Both the position numbers and the translations under genes were made by a program. DNA of 64,000 nt from FEN-1219 sp963810755 (GTDB taxonomy: Bacteria; Pseudomonadota; Gammaproteobacteria; Steroidobacterales; Rariloculaceae), in contig CAWEOP010000006.1 of assembly GCA_963810755.1 (NCBI GenBank), positions 124,001 through 188,000 of the forward strand, written 5' to 3'. Shown piece by piece: positions 1-8,358 of this stretch. The notes beneath the pieces were generated by a model. That model ran no database searches. It had not been told where the DNA came from and was given only the letters and a program-made list of their open reading frames with translations. Position 1 is the stretch's first letter; each line of letters begins with the position of its first letter.

Positions 1-606
1 TGGACGCCGGTGGGCGGAGACATTCTGTTCATCGAGGCGAGCCTCGTGCCTGGAGGCAAGGGCTCCCTGATCCTCACGGGTCAGCTCGGCGACGTCATGA
101 AGGAGAGTGCGCAAGCCGCGGTCAGCCTCGCGAAGATGCGGATGGAAACGCTCGGCGTCGACCCGACGGTGCTCGAGAAGAACGACCTGCACATCCACAT
201 CCCGGCGGGCGCGATCCCGAAAGACGGGCCGAGCGCGGGCGTCGCGATGTTCCTGGCAGTCGCGTCGCTCTTGAGCGGCCGCACGGTGCGCGCCGACGTC
301 GCGATGACGGGAGAGATCAGCCTGCGGGGCCTCGTGCTGCCGATCGGCGGTGTGAAGGAAAAGACACTGGCGGCGCTGCGCGCGGGTATCGACACCGTGA
401 TGCTGCCGGCTCGCAACAAGAAGGATCTCGAGGAGATTCCGGAACCCGCGCGCCGCAAGCTCAAGTTTGTCTGGCTCGACGACATCGATGACGCGCTCGA
501 AGCGGCGCTCGAGGCGCCGGAGGGCTCGGCCGGCCAGCAAGACGAGCCCGCGCGCCGCAAGACTGGCGACGGCAGGACGTCGTCGCCGCGGCTCACGGCT
601 CACTGA
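1..606 (+). CDS. lon: Lon ATP-dependent protease, C-terminal proteolytic domain (5' end outside window)
   Basis: The reading frame is open from base 1 and carries the C-terminal Ser-Lys protease domain of Lon, the cytoplasmic AAA+ protease for misfolded and regulatory proteins. The serine nucleophile lies in the motif PKDGPSAG and the catalytic lysine in GGVKEKTLAA, both standard for LonA. The last 30 or so residues form a polar Arg/Ser-rich tail typical of variable Lon C-termini. The ATPase and N-terminal domains are outside the window. A biotin operon follows on the same strand after 70 bases. Confidence 0.95.
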   Translation, partial: WTPVGGDILFIEASLVPGGKGSLILTGQLGDVMKESAQAAVSLAKMRMETLGVDPTVLEKNDLHIHIPAGAIPKDGPSAGVAMFLAVASLLSGRTVRADVAMTGEISLRGLVLPIGGVKEKTLAALRAGIDTVMLPARNKKDLEEIPEPARRKLKFVWLDDIDDALEAALEAPEGSAGQQDEPARRKTGDGRTSSPRLTAH

Positions 607-676
607 GCCCGCAGCGGTTGGAAACGGCTCGGCGCGTCGGCGAGAATGCCGGCATGCCGAGCCGAGCTCCGCCGCG

Positions 677-1912
677 TTGACCGACCCCCTTCACGACAAG
701 CCGTCGCCCTTCTGCGACCCGTCGCGGGACAACGGCCCCGACGCCGCGACCGACGCTCGTCCGTCGCTTGACGACGTCGCTGCGGCCAAGCTCGCCGCCC
801 TCGAGCGGCGCCGGCTGCGCCGCCGCCTCGCGACGACCGAACGCACGAGCGCGACCGCCGCCGTGCAGGCCGGGCGCACGCTGGTCTCATTCTCCTGCAA
901 CGACTACCTCGGCCTCTCGCAACATCCGGAGGTGATCGCGGCAAGCCTCGAAGCGACGCGCCGCTACGGCGTGGGGGCGGGCTCGTCGCGGCTCGTGAAT
1001 GGCAACTATCCGCTGTACGCCGAGCTCGAGCGCAAGCTCGCGGAGCTGAAAGGCACGGAAGACGCGATCGTGTTCGGCAGCGGTTATCTAACGAACGTCG
1101 GGGTGATTCCCGCGCTCGTGGGTGCGGCGGACCTCGTCGTGCTCGACGAGCTCAGTCACAGCTGCCTACTCGCGGGCGCCGAGCTCAGCCGCGGCCGCAT
1201 CGTCGAGTTTCGTCACAACGACGTCGCCCACGCTGGCGCGTTGCTCGCGGAGCTCCGAGCGCGTCATCGGTACTGCCTGCTCGTCACCGACGGTGTATTC
1301 AGCATGGAAGGCGACCTCGCGCCGCTCGCGGAGCTCGCCCTGCTCGCACGCCGTCACGATGCATGGCTCATGACCGACGACGCGCACGGGCTTGGCGTGG
1401 TCGGCGACGGCCGCGGCTCGAGCTTCGCTACGGGAGCGCGCGTCGACGTACCGCTGCAGATGGGCACCCTGTCGAAGTCAGTCGGCGTCTATGGCGGGTA
1501 CCTGTGCGCGAGCCGCGGTGTCGTCGAGCTGCTCCGCAACCGCGCGCGCAGCTTCGTCTACTCGACTGGGCTGCCGCCGGGTACGGTCGCGGCCGCGATT
1601 CGTGCGCTCGACATCATCTCCACCGATCGCGAGCTCGTTCGCCGGCCCGTCGCGCTCGCGCGCTCGTTCACGGACGAGCTCGGTCTGCGCCCGGCCGAGA
1701 GCGCAATCGTGTCGATCGTGCTCGGCAGCGCCGAACGCGCGTTGCGGGCAAGCGACGAGCTACGGCTCGCCGGTTTCCTCGTCGCCGCGATTCGCCCGCC
1801 GACCGTGCCGCCCGGCACGTCGCGCCTGCGGTTCACGTTCTCCGCCGCCCACCGCGAGGAGGACGTGCACGCGCTCGCGGCGGCGGTCCGCTCGATACTC
1901 GCTGCGAGATGA
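677..1912 (+). CDS. bioF: 8-amino-7-oxononanoate synthase
   Basis: PLP-dependent enzyme condensing pimeloyl-ACP with L-alanine to give KAPA in biotin synthesis. The alpha-oxoamine synthase signature CNDYLGLSQHP and the PLP-lysine region MGTLSKSVGVYGGYL are visible. The frame stays open well upstream, into lon. The family-like start region (LDDVAAAKLAALERRRL) begins about 30 codons after a TTG at 677, which is the only plausible start after the lon stop; I see no clear ribosome binding site, so the start is uncertain. From this TTG the product is about 411 residues, against a usual length near 385. It overlaps bioD by four bases (ATGA). Confidence 0.92.
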   Translation: MTDPLHDKPSPFCDPSRDNGPDAATDARPSLDDVAAAKLAALERRRLRRRLATTERTSATAAVQAGRTLVSFSCNDYLGLSQHPEVIAASLEATRRYGVGAGSSRLVNGNYPLYAELERKLAELKGTEDAIVFGSGYLTNVGVIPALVGAADLVVLDELSHSCLLAGAELSRGRIVEFRHNDVAHAGALLAELRARHRYCLLVTDGVFSMEGDLAPLAELALLARRHDAWLMTDDAHGLGVVGDGRGSSFATGARVDVPLQMGTLSKSVGVYGGYLCASRGVVELLRNRARSFVYSTGLPPGTVAAAIRALDIISTDRELVRRPVALARSFTDELGLRPAESAIVSIVLGSAERALRASDELRLAGFLVAAIRPPTVPPGTSRLRFTFSAAHREEDVHALAAAVRSILAAR

Positions 1913-2589
1913 CGACGTTGTTCGTGACGGCGTCCGGCACCGGCCTCGGCAAGACCTTCGTGACGAGCCGGCTGATCGCGGAGCTGCTCGCCGCTCGGCG
2001 CACCGTCCGCGCGTTGAAGCCGGTGGCATCGGGATTCGACGCCGCCCGTCCCGACGAGAGCGATAGCGGCGAGCTGCTGCGCGCGCTTGGGCTCGCGCGC
2101 AGTGCCGCGAACCTCGATGCCGTGTCACCTTGGCGCTTTGCTGCGCCGCTCTCACCTGACATGGCCGCTGCACGAGAACACAGCACCATCCCGTTCGGCG
2201 AATTGATCGACTTCTGCCGCGCGCCGAGCCCGGCCGACGTTACGCTGATCGAAGGCATCGGCGGCGTAATGGTGCCGCTCGACGCGGAGCACACCGTGCT
2301 CGATTGGATAGCGGCATTGCGCGCGCCGGCCGTGCTCGTAGTCGGCAGCTATCTCGGCACGTTGAGCCACACACTGACGGCGGCGGCCGTGCTGCGCGAG
2401 CGGGGCTGCGAGCTCGCGGCCGTCATCGTGAGCGAGTCGACGGAGCAGCCTGCTCCGCTCGCGGAGACCGCGGCGGTGATCGAAAGGTTCCTGCGTCCGA
2501 CGGTCGTCGGCGTCATCCCGCGAACCACTTCGGCGGCCGACGCGACGACTCCGCCGCTGCTGCCGCTGTTGGCCCGCTACCTAGGCTGA
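1909..2589 (+). CDS. bioD: Dethiobiotin synthetase
   Basis: ATP-dependent carboxylase that closes the ureido ring of dethiobiotin from DAPA and CO2. The 226-residue protein opens with MTTLFVTASGTGLGKTF, the Walker A loop of the BioD family, followed by ALKPVASGF. IEGIGGVMVPL is the conserved dimer/active-site segment. Its ATG overlaps the bioF stop (ATGA), implying translational coupling in a bioF-bioD operon. No bioA, bioB or bioC is present in the window. Confidence 0.93.
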   Translation: MTTLFVTASGTGLGKTFVTSRLIAELLAARRTVRALKPVASGFDAARPDESDSGELLRALGLARSAANLDAVSPWRFAAPLSPDMAAAREHSTIPFGELIDFCRAPSPADVTLIEGIGGVMVPLDAEHTVLDWIAALRAPAVLVVGSYLGTLSHTLTAAAVLRERGCELAAVIVSESTEQPAPLAETAAVIERFLRPTVVGVIPRTTSAADATTPPLLPLLARYLG

Positions 2590-2657
2590 GCAAGCGCGGC
2601 GCGGCGCGTCCCCCGTCGTCGACTCGGGCTCCGCCAAGCCCCGAAGCGCATCCCCGG

Positions 2658-3443
2658 TCAACGCACCGCGATGAGCAGCGCGGCACCGAATACGATTCGA
2701 TACCAGGCGAACGGCGTGAAGCGGTGCGCCTGGATGTAGATCAGCAGCCACTTCACGGAAGCGAAGGCCACGACCGCCGCCGCGACGAACGCCAGCGCGA
2801 GCGCGCCCCAATCCTCGCCGGCCGCGCCATCGTCTCCGACCATCTTCGCGAGCTCATAAGCCGCGGCCGCGAGCATCGTGGGAATACCGAGGAGAAACGC
2901 GAACTCGGCCGCCGCGGGTCGCGACGTCAAACCGGCCAGCATCGCCGCGAAAATCGCAGCCGCCGAACGCGACGTGCCGGGGAACACAGCAGCCACGATC
3001 TGGCTCAAGCCCACCCACGCCGCAACGTTCCAGCTAACGGACTCGATCGGCTTGCGGTCGGCGAGCACCCGCTCGATCAAGAGGATCGACACGCCGCCCA
3101 CGATCAACGCCCAGGCGACGGGCGCGACCGTCTCGGGTAGCTCCGCACCGAGCTGCTTCGCGACGAAGCCGCCGACAGCCGTGATCGCGAACGCGGCACC
3201 GAGCTTGTAGAGATAGTCGCGATTCTCCGCAAGGCGAAACCGCAGCGAAAGATCGAGCAATCGTTGCCAGTACACGACCACGACGCCGAGGATCGCGCCG
3301 ACTTGAATGACGACGTTGAAGAGCTCCGACCTGGACCCCAGCCAATGTTGGGCGATCAGGAGGTGGCCCGTGCTCGAGATCGGCAAGAACTCGGTGATGC
3401 CTTCGATGATCCCCAGCAGGATGGTCTCGAGCGTGTCGTTCAC
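2658..3443 (-). CDS. uppP: Undecaprenyl-diphosphatase (BacA/UppP family)
   Basis: Integral inner-membrane phosphatase that recycles undecaprenyl pyrophosphate for peptidoglycan and other cell-wall polymers; it can confer bacitracin tolerance. Both family motifs are present: EGITEFLPISSTGHL near the N-terminus and PGTSRSAA around residue 150. The length (261 residues) and many hydrophobic helices match the family. The start is a GTG at 3443. The gene converges on bioD, with 68 bases between the stops. Confidence 0.95.
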   Translation of the reverse strand: MNDTLETILLGIIEGITEFLPISSTGHLLIAQHWLGSRSELFNVVIQVGAILGVVVVYWQRLLDLSLRFRLAENRDYLYKLGAAFAITAVGGFVAKQLGAELPETVAPVAWALIVGGVSILLIERVLADRKPIESVSWNVAAWVGLSQIVAAVFPGTSRSAAAIFAAMLAGLTSRPAAAEFAFLLGIPTMLAAAAYELAKMVGDDGAAGEDWGALALAFVAAAVVAFASVKWLLIYIQAHRFTPFAWYRIVFGAALLIAVR

Positions 3444-3621
3444 GGCGTTGGCCTCGGCATTCGAAAAAGCATGGCCACGGGGCGATCGACAGGGCGGCTC
3501 GAATGCCGGTCATGGCAGGGCCGGTATTGTGGGCAATGATCGCGAAATAGAGAACCCCTCGAGGCGATCGGCGGGAGCCGCGTCGGCGCGTCGCTCCGGC
3601 TATCGATACCGCAGAAGCGTC

Positions 3622-3658
3622 GGCCGGGGGCCGCCACCGCTCGAGGCGACCCCCGGCC
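3622..3658. terminator. Strong GC hairpin downstream of the OmpA-like gene (possible terminator)
   Basis: An inverted repeat with 9-bp outer arms (GGCCGGGGG at 3622-3630, CCCCCGGCC at 3650-3658) continues after one mismatch with a 4-bp inner stem. It lies 28 bases past the stop of the minus-strand OmpA-like gene. There is no T tract, so it is at best a weak or Rho-assisted terminator. The rest of the 243-base gap 3444-3686 shows nothing else I can interpret. Confidence 0.4.
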
Positions 3659-3686
3659 ACGCGGCCGTCGTTGCGACGGCGATGAC

Positions 3687-4409
3687 CTACTGAGTGAGCG
3701 CGACCTGGCTCGCGTCGTCGACCGTGACGATTTCGATTTGCACGCGCCGATCGAGCGCCATGCCGTCGACGTCTTGCTCGGTCGCGCTCGAGCTGAGCTC
3801 GCCCGACGCCGTCACGACGATCCGATCGCCCGGCATGCCGCCGCGAATCAGCGCATCGCGCACGGACTCCGCGCGGGCCGCCGACAACTCGTCGTTGTAC
3901 TTCGTGGTGCCGCGCGCGTCCGTGTGGCCGTCGAGGCGAATGACGGCTCCGTCCATCCCGCCGACGAGCTGCGCGAGCTGAGAAATGCGTTGCTCGGTGT
4001 CCGTGCCGAGCACGGCGTCCTCCGTGCGGAAGTACACCTCGACGGACAGCGCTTGCTCGAGATCTTGGCGGTGTGCGACGCGCTCGCCGCGCAGCTCCGA
4101 TTGCGTGGACGCGAGCTCAAGCTCGCTGCCCGCGAGCTTGCGCTCGAGACCCGCGGCGTGCACTTGGGCGTCGCCGGCGCGTTTGTCTGCGGCCGCGCGC
4201 TCGCTGCGCTCGTGGTGGAAACGGTCGCCGAGCCAGCCGCCGAAGGCGGCGCCGAGAATGAAGCCGATCGGCCCGCCCGCGATTGCCCCGATGGCCGCGC
4301 CGCTGCCGAGCCCGATCGACTCTTCCTTCGCGGCGCGGTTCTTCTCCGCGGTCCAACCCGGGCCGGCCAGCAGGCTGCCGACCACCAGGGCAATGATTTG
4401 TTTCTTCAT
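3687..4409 (-). CDS. OmpA-family protein with glycine-zipper segment
   Basis: A 240-residue envelope protein: signal peptide (MKKQIIALVVGSLLAGPGWT), then a glycine-zipper hydrophobic stretch (GSGAAIGAIAGGPIGFILGA), a charged coiled-coil region (about residues 60-120) and a C-terminal OmpA peptidoglycan-binding domain with LDGHTDARGTTKYN and LSAARAESVRDAL. The start ATG at 4409 is favoured over an upstream in-frame start because GAGGAG lies about 8 bases before it. The build resembles the sortase-associated OmpA-like PdsO type, but no sortase gene is visible. It lies 137 bases downstream of the VWA/FHA cluster on the same strand, so it may be its last member or independent. Confidence 0.85.
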   Translation of the reverse strand: MKKQIIALVVGSLLAGPGWTAEKNRAAKEESIGLGSGAAIGAIAGGPIGFILGAAFGGWLGDRFHHERSERAAADKRAGDAQVHAAGLERKLAGSELELASTQSELRGERVAHRQDLEQALSVEVYFRTEDAVLGTDTEQRISQLAQLVGGMDGAVIRLDGHTDARGTTKYNDELSAARAESVRDALIRGGMPGDRIVVTASGELSSSATEQDVDGMALDRRVQIEIVTVDDASQVALTQ

Positions 4410-4546
4410 GGTTCGCTCCTCGAAGCGTGGGTGTTTGACACGCCTGCAATTCAAGCGAACCGTGCTGGCGCCGCCGTGACCAATAGCGGCGGTCTGCGGC
4501 GCAATGCTGACGAATTATGGCGCCCGGCGCGCAAGCCGCGCCGAAG

Positions 4547-5554
4547 CTAGTGCATGTCGCGCCGAGTGGGCAATGCGACGAACGTGCCGCCGTTGCGCTG
4601 GCAGATTGCGCGCATCAGCACGGCGAATTGCGCCGCGGTATACATCTCGCCGCCAGTCGCCTCGTAGATGGTCGGAAACGCGACCGCGTGAATCCGCACG
4701 AGCCGTTGGCCGTTGGGTCCCGCCTTGTTGCGCCGGTCGACCTCTCGGACGATCGCGTTGATGGAGCCCGTCGCCAAGTCGTCGCTGTAGACGTAGAGCG
4801 AGATTTTCTTCTTGGGATCGTAGAACGTGTCGATCGCCGCGAGGATGCCCTCGCGCGGGCTCGAGTTGGAGAAGGAGTCCCAGGTCTTCAGGGCGTCGAT
4901 GATCGCTTGGCGGCGTGTCGGATTATCGGGAATCCACTCGTTCCGATAGCTCTTGAACATGTATTCGCCCTCGTCATTCATCACTTGGATGCCCTTGACG
5001 GTCGGATACACCTGTAGCGTCTCCGTGATCTGCTTTTGCACGGAATCCCAAGCGAATTGCTTCATGCTTCCCGACGTATCGATCAGGAAGATGATGTACT
5101 CGCTGTCGACGGGGATTCCGCCGACCTTGTACTCGTCGATCGGCGGCTTGTAGTCCGCGAGCAGCCGGCGCATCTCGTCGGTGAGGCTCTGCTTTGCGGA
5201 AGCGAGCCGCCCCTGGATCTGGTTCGTGAGCGTTTCGTCGTTGACGGTCGCGAACACTTCCGCGCGGATCTTCTCGAGCTGGCTCTGGAGATCCCGAACC
5301 TTGAGCTGATCCGTGCGCAGGTCGCTATCCGTGGTCGCTTCGTCGCGCCGCACCTGATCCGTCTCGCCGAGGATCTCGTTGAGCTCCTGCTCGTACAGGG
5401 TAATGAGCCCCGAGAGATCGCGCTGACTCTGCTCGAGCCGCACGGGCTCGCTCGTGCGGGTGACGATGAAGAGCAGGATGATCGCGCCGAACCCGCAGCA
5501 GATCGCGTCGAGGAACGACATCGTGAAGACTTCGAACTCGCGGCGGCGCTTCAT
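4547..5554 (-). CDS. Membrane-anchored VWA-domain protein 2 of the FHA/VWA cluster
   Basis: 335 residues. A short basic N-terminus is followed by one transmembrane helix (about 12-32) that begins with SFLDAI, then a coiled coil (about 45-135) and a C-terminal von Willebrand A domain with an intact MIDAS motif DTSGSM (Asp159-Ser161-Ser163). The helix with an Asp at its start resembles ExbD/TolR/MotB anchors (inference). It is clearly paralogous to the gene just upstream: both begin MKRR and share SMSFLDAI/TMSFLDAI and GFGA. Its ATG overlaps the stop of that gene by four bases. It probably acts as a periplasm-facing, metal-dependent protein-binding module; the true partner is unknown. Confidence 0.85.
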   Translation of the reverse strand: MKRRREFEVFTMSFLDAICCGFGAIILLFIVTRTSEPVRLEQSQRDLSGLITLYEQELNEILGETDQVRRDEATTDSDLRTDQLKVRDLQSQLEKIRAEVFATVNDETLTNQIQGRLASAKQSLTDEMRRLLADYKPPIDEYKVGGIPVDSEYIIFLIDTSGSMKQFAWDSVQKQITETLQVYPTVKGIQVMNDEGEYMFKSYRNEWIPDNPTRRQAIIDALKTWDSFSNSSPREGILAAIDTFYDPKKKISLYVYSDDLATGSINAIVREVDRRNKAGPNGQRLVRIHAVAFPTIYEATGGEMYTAAQFAVLMRAICQRNGGTFVALPTRRDMH

Positions 5555-6648
5555 GGCCAGTCCTCGGACGGCGCGAGCATCGAGCCGCCGGTCTGCAGCG
5601 CAAGCTCCCAGAACGCGGGAGCGGCCCACGGATCGCCTTCCATCGGGAACAGGATCACGTTCACGGGCACGCCCACGGGCAGCTGCCGCCGCGCGCGGTT
5701 GAAGTGATCGAGGCGCTCGCGCGACGTCACGCCCGTGCGCGTCGGCACGACCTCGCCCATCGTCGGCAGGCCGTCGGTGAGCAGGTAGATGTTGTCGGCC
5801 TTCGGCTCGAGAGCGCGGGCGGCCGCATAGGCCGCATGCAGGCTCGTCGGGCCCTTCGGATACATTCCGCGCAGCGCGCTCACGGCCGCGTCGATCTCGC
5901 CGCCCGTCGTGATCGTGACCCACTGGCCGTCACTGCCGGGCAGCATCGACGTCGCCTTGTCGGTGAACGCGAAGATCTGGATCTGCGTGCCCGGCTGGAT
6001 CTGCGTCGTGAGCCAGTCGACGGTATTCACGACCTGTTTCCACTTCGGCGCCTGGCGCTGCTGATCCGGCGTCATGTTGCGCCGGCGGATCACGTTGACG
6101 ATCGTGCGGTCGAGCATGCTCGCGGACGCATCGACGAGGATCACGACGCGCTTGCCGCCCATCCGCAGCCCCGTGAGGTACTGCCGGTTGCCCTCGCCCT
6201 CGAACGCGCGCAGCCGAGTGCCGTCGTCGCTCGGCTTCGCAGCCGCGGCCGTGAGCGCTTGCGATTCCTTGTCGAGCGCCGCGAGCTCCGCACGCAGCTT
6301 CTCGATCGCCGTCTTGCGCGCCTCGGAATCCTGCGTGACCTTCTCGAGCTCAGATTGCGTGACGAGCACCTCGCTCACGAGGTTCTGGCGCTCGGCTCGC
6401 AGCTTGGTCCACTGCTCGAGCTGCTGCTGGAGCCGCTCCTTGAGGGCCACGAGGTTCTTCTGCCCGGTGAGCACTTTGAGCTCCCAGCGCTGCGCCTCGG
6501 CGGTCATGTCGTTGATGATCGCAGTGCTGTCGAGCATCGCGTTCTGGCTCACGAGCATGAACAGCAAGACGACCGCGCCGAAACCCGCCGTGATCGCGTC
6601 GAGGAACGACATCGAGAAGACGTTGATCTCGCGCGAGCGCCTTTTCAT
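5551..6648 (-). CDS. Membrane-anchored VWA-domain protein 1 of the FHA/VWA cluster
   Basis: 365 residues with the same plan as its neighbour: basic N-terminus, a single membrane helix (about 13-34) starting FLDAITAGFGAVVLLF with Asp17, a long heptad-rich coiled coil (about 45-135), then a VWA domain with MIDAS motif DASASM (Asp173-Ser175-Ser177). Four-base ATGA overlaps link it to the Hsp70-FHA gene upstream and to VWA protein 2 downstream, so all three should be translated together. The paired anchors suggest a hetero- or homodimeric membrane complex. No MotA/TolQ/ExbB-type channel gene accompanies it in this window. Confidence 0.86.
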   Translation of the reverse strand: MKRRSREINVFSMSFLDAITAGFGAVVLLFMLVSQNAMLDSTAIINDMTAEAQRWELKVLTGQKNLVALKERLQQQLEQWTKLRAERQNLVSEVLVTQSELEKVTQDSEARKTAIEKLRAELAALDKESQALTAAAAKPSDDGTRLRAFEGEGNRQYLTGLRMGGKRVVILVDASASMLDRTIVNVIRRRNMTPDQQRQAPKWKQVVNTVDWLTTQIQPGTQIQIFAFTDKATSMLPGSDGQWVTITTGGEIDAAVSALRGMYPKGPTSLHAAYAAARALEPKADNIYLLTDGLPTMGEVVPTRTGVTSRERLDHFNRARRQLPVGVPVNVILFPMEGDPWAAPAFWELALQTGGSMLAPSEDWP

Positions 6649-8027
6649 TCGGCCGCCTCCAACACCACGACTTGGAGCTCGGCCCCGGGCGAGCCGATCC
6701 GAATCACGTCCGCGCGCTGCAGCGTCGTCTCACCGGAGATCTTCTTCTCGTTGACGTAGGTGCCGTAACGGCTGAGATCGTTTAGCTTGAGCTCGCCGTC
6801 GCGCAGCACGATCTCGCAGTGCGCACGGGATACGCCGCTCGCCTGGTCCGCGACGACGATCACGCGCCGGCCGTCGAGGGGCTCGCGCCCGACGACGAGC
6901 CCGCGGACGCCGACGGGATAGACGACGCCTTCGTAGACGACGTGCGTCGGTGCCGCGCGCGGGGAGCCGCGGTCGGCCGGCTCGGCGGCGTTCTTCGCCG
7001 GAAGCTCGGCGGCCGGCGCGCGCCACGCGAGCCGCTTGAGCAATTTGACCTGTCCGCTACCGGCGTCGATGAGCTCCGGCCGCAGCAGCACAGCGCGGGC
7101 CGCGTGCCCGGGCGCGAGAGGCTCGACGTGTGTGTCGTCGAGCCGCGCGAGCTCCGCCGCGAACCCGGGCAACGTCGCGAGCCGGTCGGCGACCTGGAGC
7201 ACGACGCTCCGACCGGCCTGCCGGTGGTACGAGATGAGCTGCACGACCGCACGATAGAATCCGGCCGCGACACCGAGCACCGAGTCGCGCTCGAGCACCG
7301 TCTTGAGCTCCTCGTTGTGATGCACCAGCTTGGCCTCGACGCGGTCCTGGGCGCGGAGCTGCGCGAGCCAGCCAGGCAGATTGTCGTAGAGCGCCTGCTC
7401 GGTCTCGGCACGGTGCAGCGGGTCGAACCGCGTCGCGCGGACGAACAGCTCGGAGATCCGGCGCGCGAACGCCTCCGTGAGGCTAGCGAGACCGGTCGTG
7501 ATCAAACTTTCCTCGCTGCGGGCGAACGCGTCCGTCGCACTCTGCTCGACGAGAGTCGCAGCCACTCGGTAGAGGCCCGCGTCGATGTACAGCAGCTGAT
7601 GGCCGGGATACGGGCGGACGCTCGCGGCCGCGGCAGTGTCGACGAGGGCCCGGACCTGGATCCCAGCTTCTTGCGCGAGGCCGAGCACGAGTCCGAGCTG
7701 CTCGCCGCGATAGCTGCCCGGCACGACGAGCACGGCGTCGCTCGCGCCTTCGCCGTGGCGTTTCCAGAGCCCGTCGAGCTGCGCGAAAGCGACTTCCGCG
7801 GCGCTGTTCGGGATCTCGCTGCCCGCGGAGCCGGGCTCCATGCTGAGCGCGTTCCAATAGCGATTGCTCGCCTGTCGCGGCTTGAGCCGAGCCTTCGCGA
7901 CCGCCTCCGTGCCGGTGATGATGCGGCCGCGCTCGACCACGGCGCAGCCCGGCTCGACCGCGAGCACGCCGGTCGCGTCCGCGATCGCGATGCCGGCGTC
8001 GTTGACCTCGATGGCGAGCGTGCGCAA
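6645..8027 (-). CDS. Hsp70/actin-like domain fused to a C-terminal FHA domain
   Basis: 460-residue cytoplasmic protein. Residues 1-330 look like a degenerate Hsp70/actin-fold ATPase: an N-terminal LAIEVNDAGIAIAD phosphate-1-like strand, VLVVPGSYRGEQ and LLYIDAG as a phosphate-2-like segment. About 375-450 is a clear FHA domain, with VGREPL, SRAHCEI, DLSRYGTYVN and DVIRIGSPG, which reads phosphothreonine. The start is a TTG at 8027 preceded by GGAG about 9 bases away. The FHA domain makes it a likely reader of the kinase encoded further upstream in the cluster (inference). Confidence 0.82.
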   Translation of the reverse strand: MRTLAIEVNDAGIAIADATGVLAVEPGCAVVERGRIITGTEAVAKARLKPRQASNRYWNALSMEPGSAGSEIPNSAAEVAFAQLDGLWKRHGEGASDAVLVVPGSYRGEQLGLVLGLAQEAGIQVRALVDTAAAASVRPYPGHQLLYIDAGLYRVAATLVEQSATDAFARSEESLITTGLASLTEAFARRISELFVRATRFDPLHRAETEQALYDNLPGWLAQLRAQDRVEAKLVHHNEELKTVLERDSVLGVAAGFYRAVVQLISYHRQAGRSVVLQVADRLATLPGFAAELARLDDTHVEPLAPGHAARAVLLRPELIDAGSGQVKLLKRLAWRAPAAELPAKNAAEPADRGSPRAAPTHVVYEGVVYPVGVRGLVVGREPLDGRRVIVVADQASGVSRAHCEIVLRDGELKLNDLSRYGTYVNEKKISGETTLQRADVIRIGSPGAELQVVVLEAAE

Positions 8028-8063
8028 TGAAAGACTCTCCGAGCGAGTAATCGTGTTTCGCCG

Positions 8064-8339
8064 TCAGATGTCCACGGGGAAGGTGACTTCCTCGTCGGCC
8101 TGCAGCTCTTGCGTCGGGATGAACTCGTCGCCGCTCGCGCCGCCCGCGCCGCCGGCTGGCGGCTTGGCCGGCGGTGCCGTAGTGCTCGCGGCCGGAGGTG
8201 CGGCAGCGGGCGGCTTGTCCGCCGACGGTGTCGCGGGCGCCGGCGCGGGTGTTGCCGGCGGTTTGCTCTCTTGGCCGACGGACGCGGTTGCGAGCACGCC
8301 GAGCACGATCAGCACCGCGGACGTTCGGATCACTCTCAT
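8064..8339 (-). CDS. Small secreted Pro/Ala-rich protein
   Basis: 91 residues: a signal peptide (MRVIRTSAVLIVLGVLATAS, cleaved near GQE), a Pro/Ala/Lys-rich spacer of about 45 residues, a Gly/Ala stretch and an acidic tail ending EEVTFPVDI. An AGAGG ribosome site 5 bases before the ATG at 8339 fixes the start over a GTG two codons upstream. The spacer could span the peptidoglycan, as in TonB-like linkers, but there is no TonB domain. Function unknown; its position inside the FHA/VWA cluster implies a shared role. Confidence 0.7.
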   Translation of the reverse strand: MRVIRTSAVLIVLGVLATASVGQESKPPATPAPAPATPSADKPPAAAPPAASTTAPPAKPPAGGAGGASGDEFIPTQELQADEEVTFPVDI

Positions 8340-8358
8340 AACCACCTCTGCATGACGT

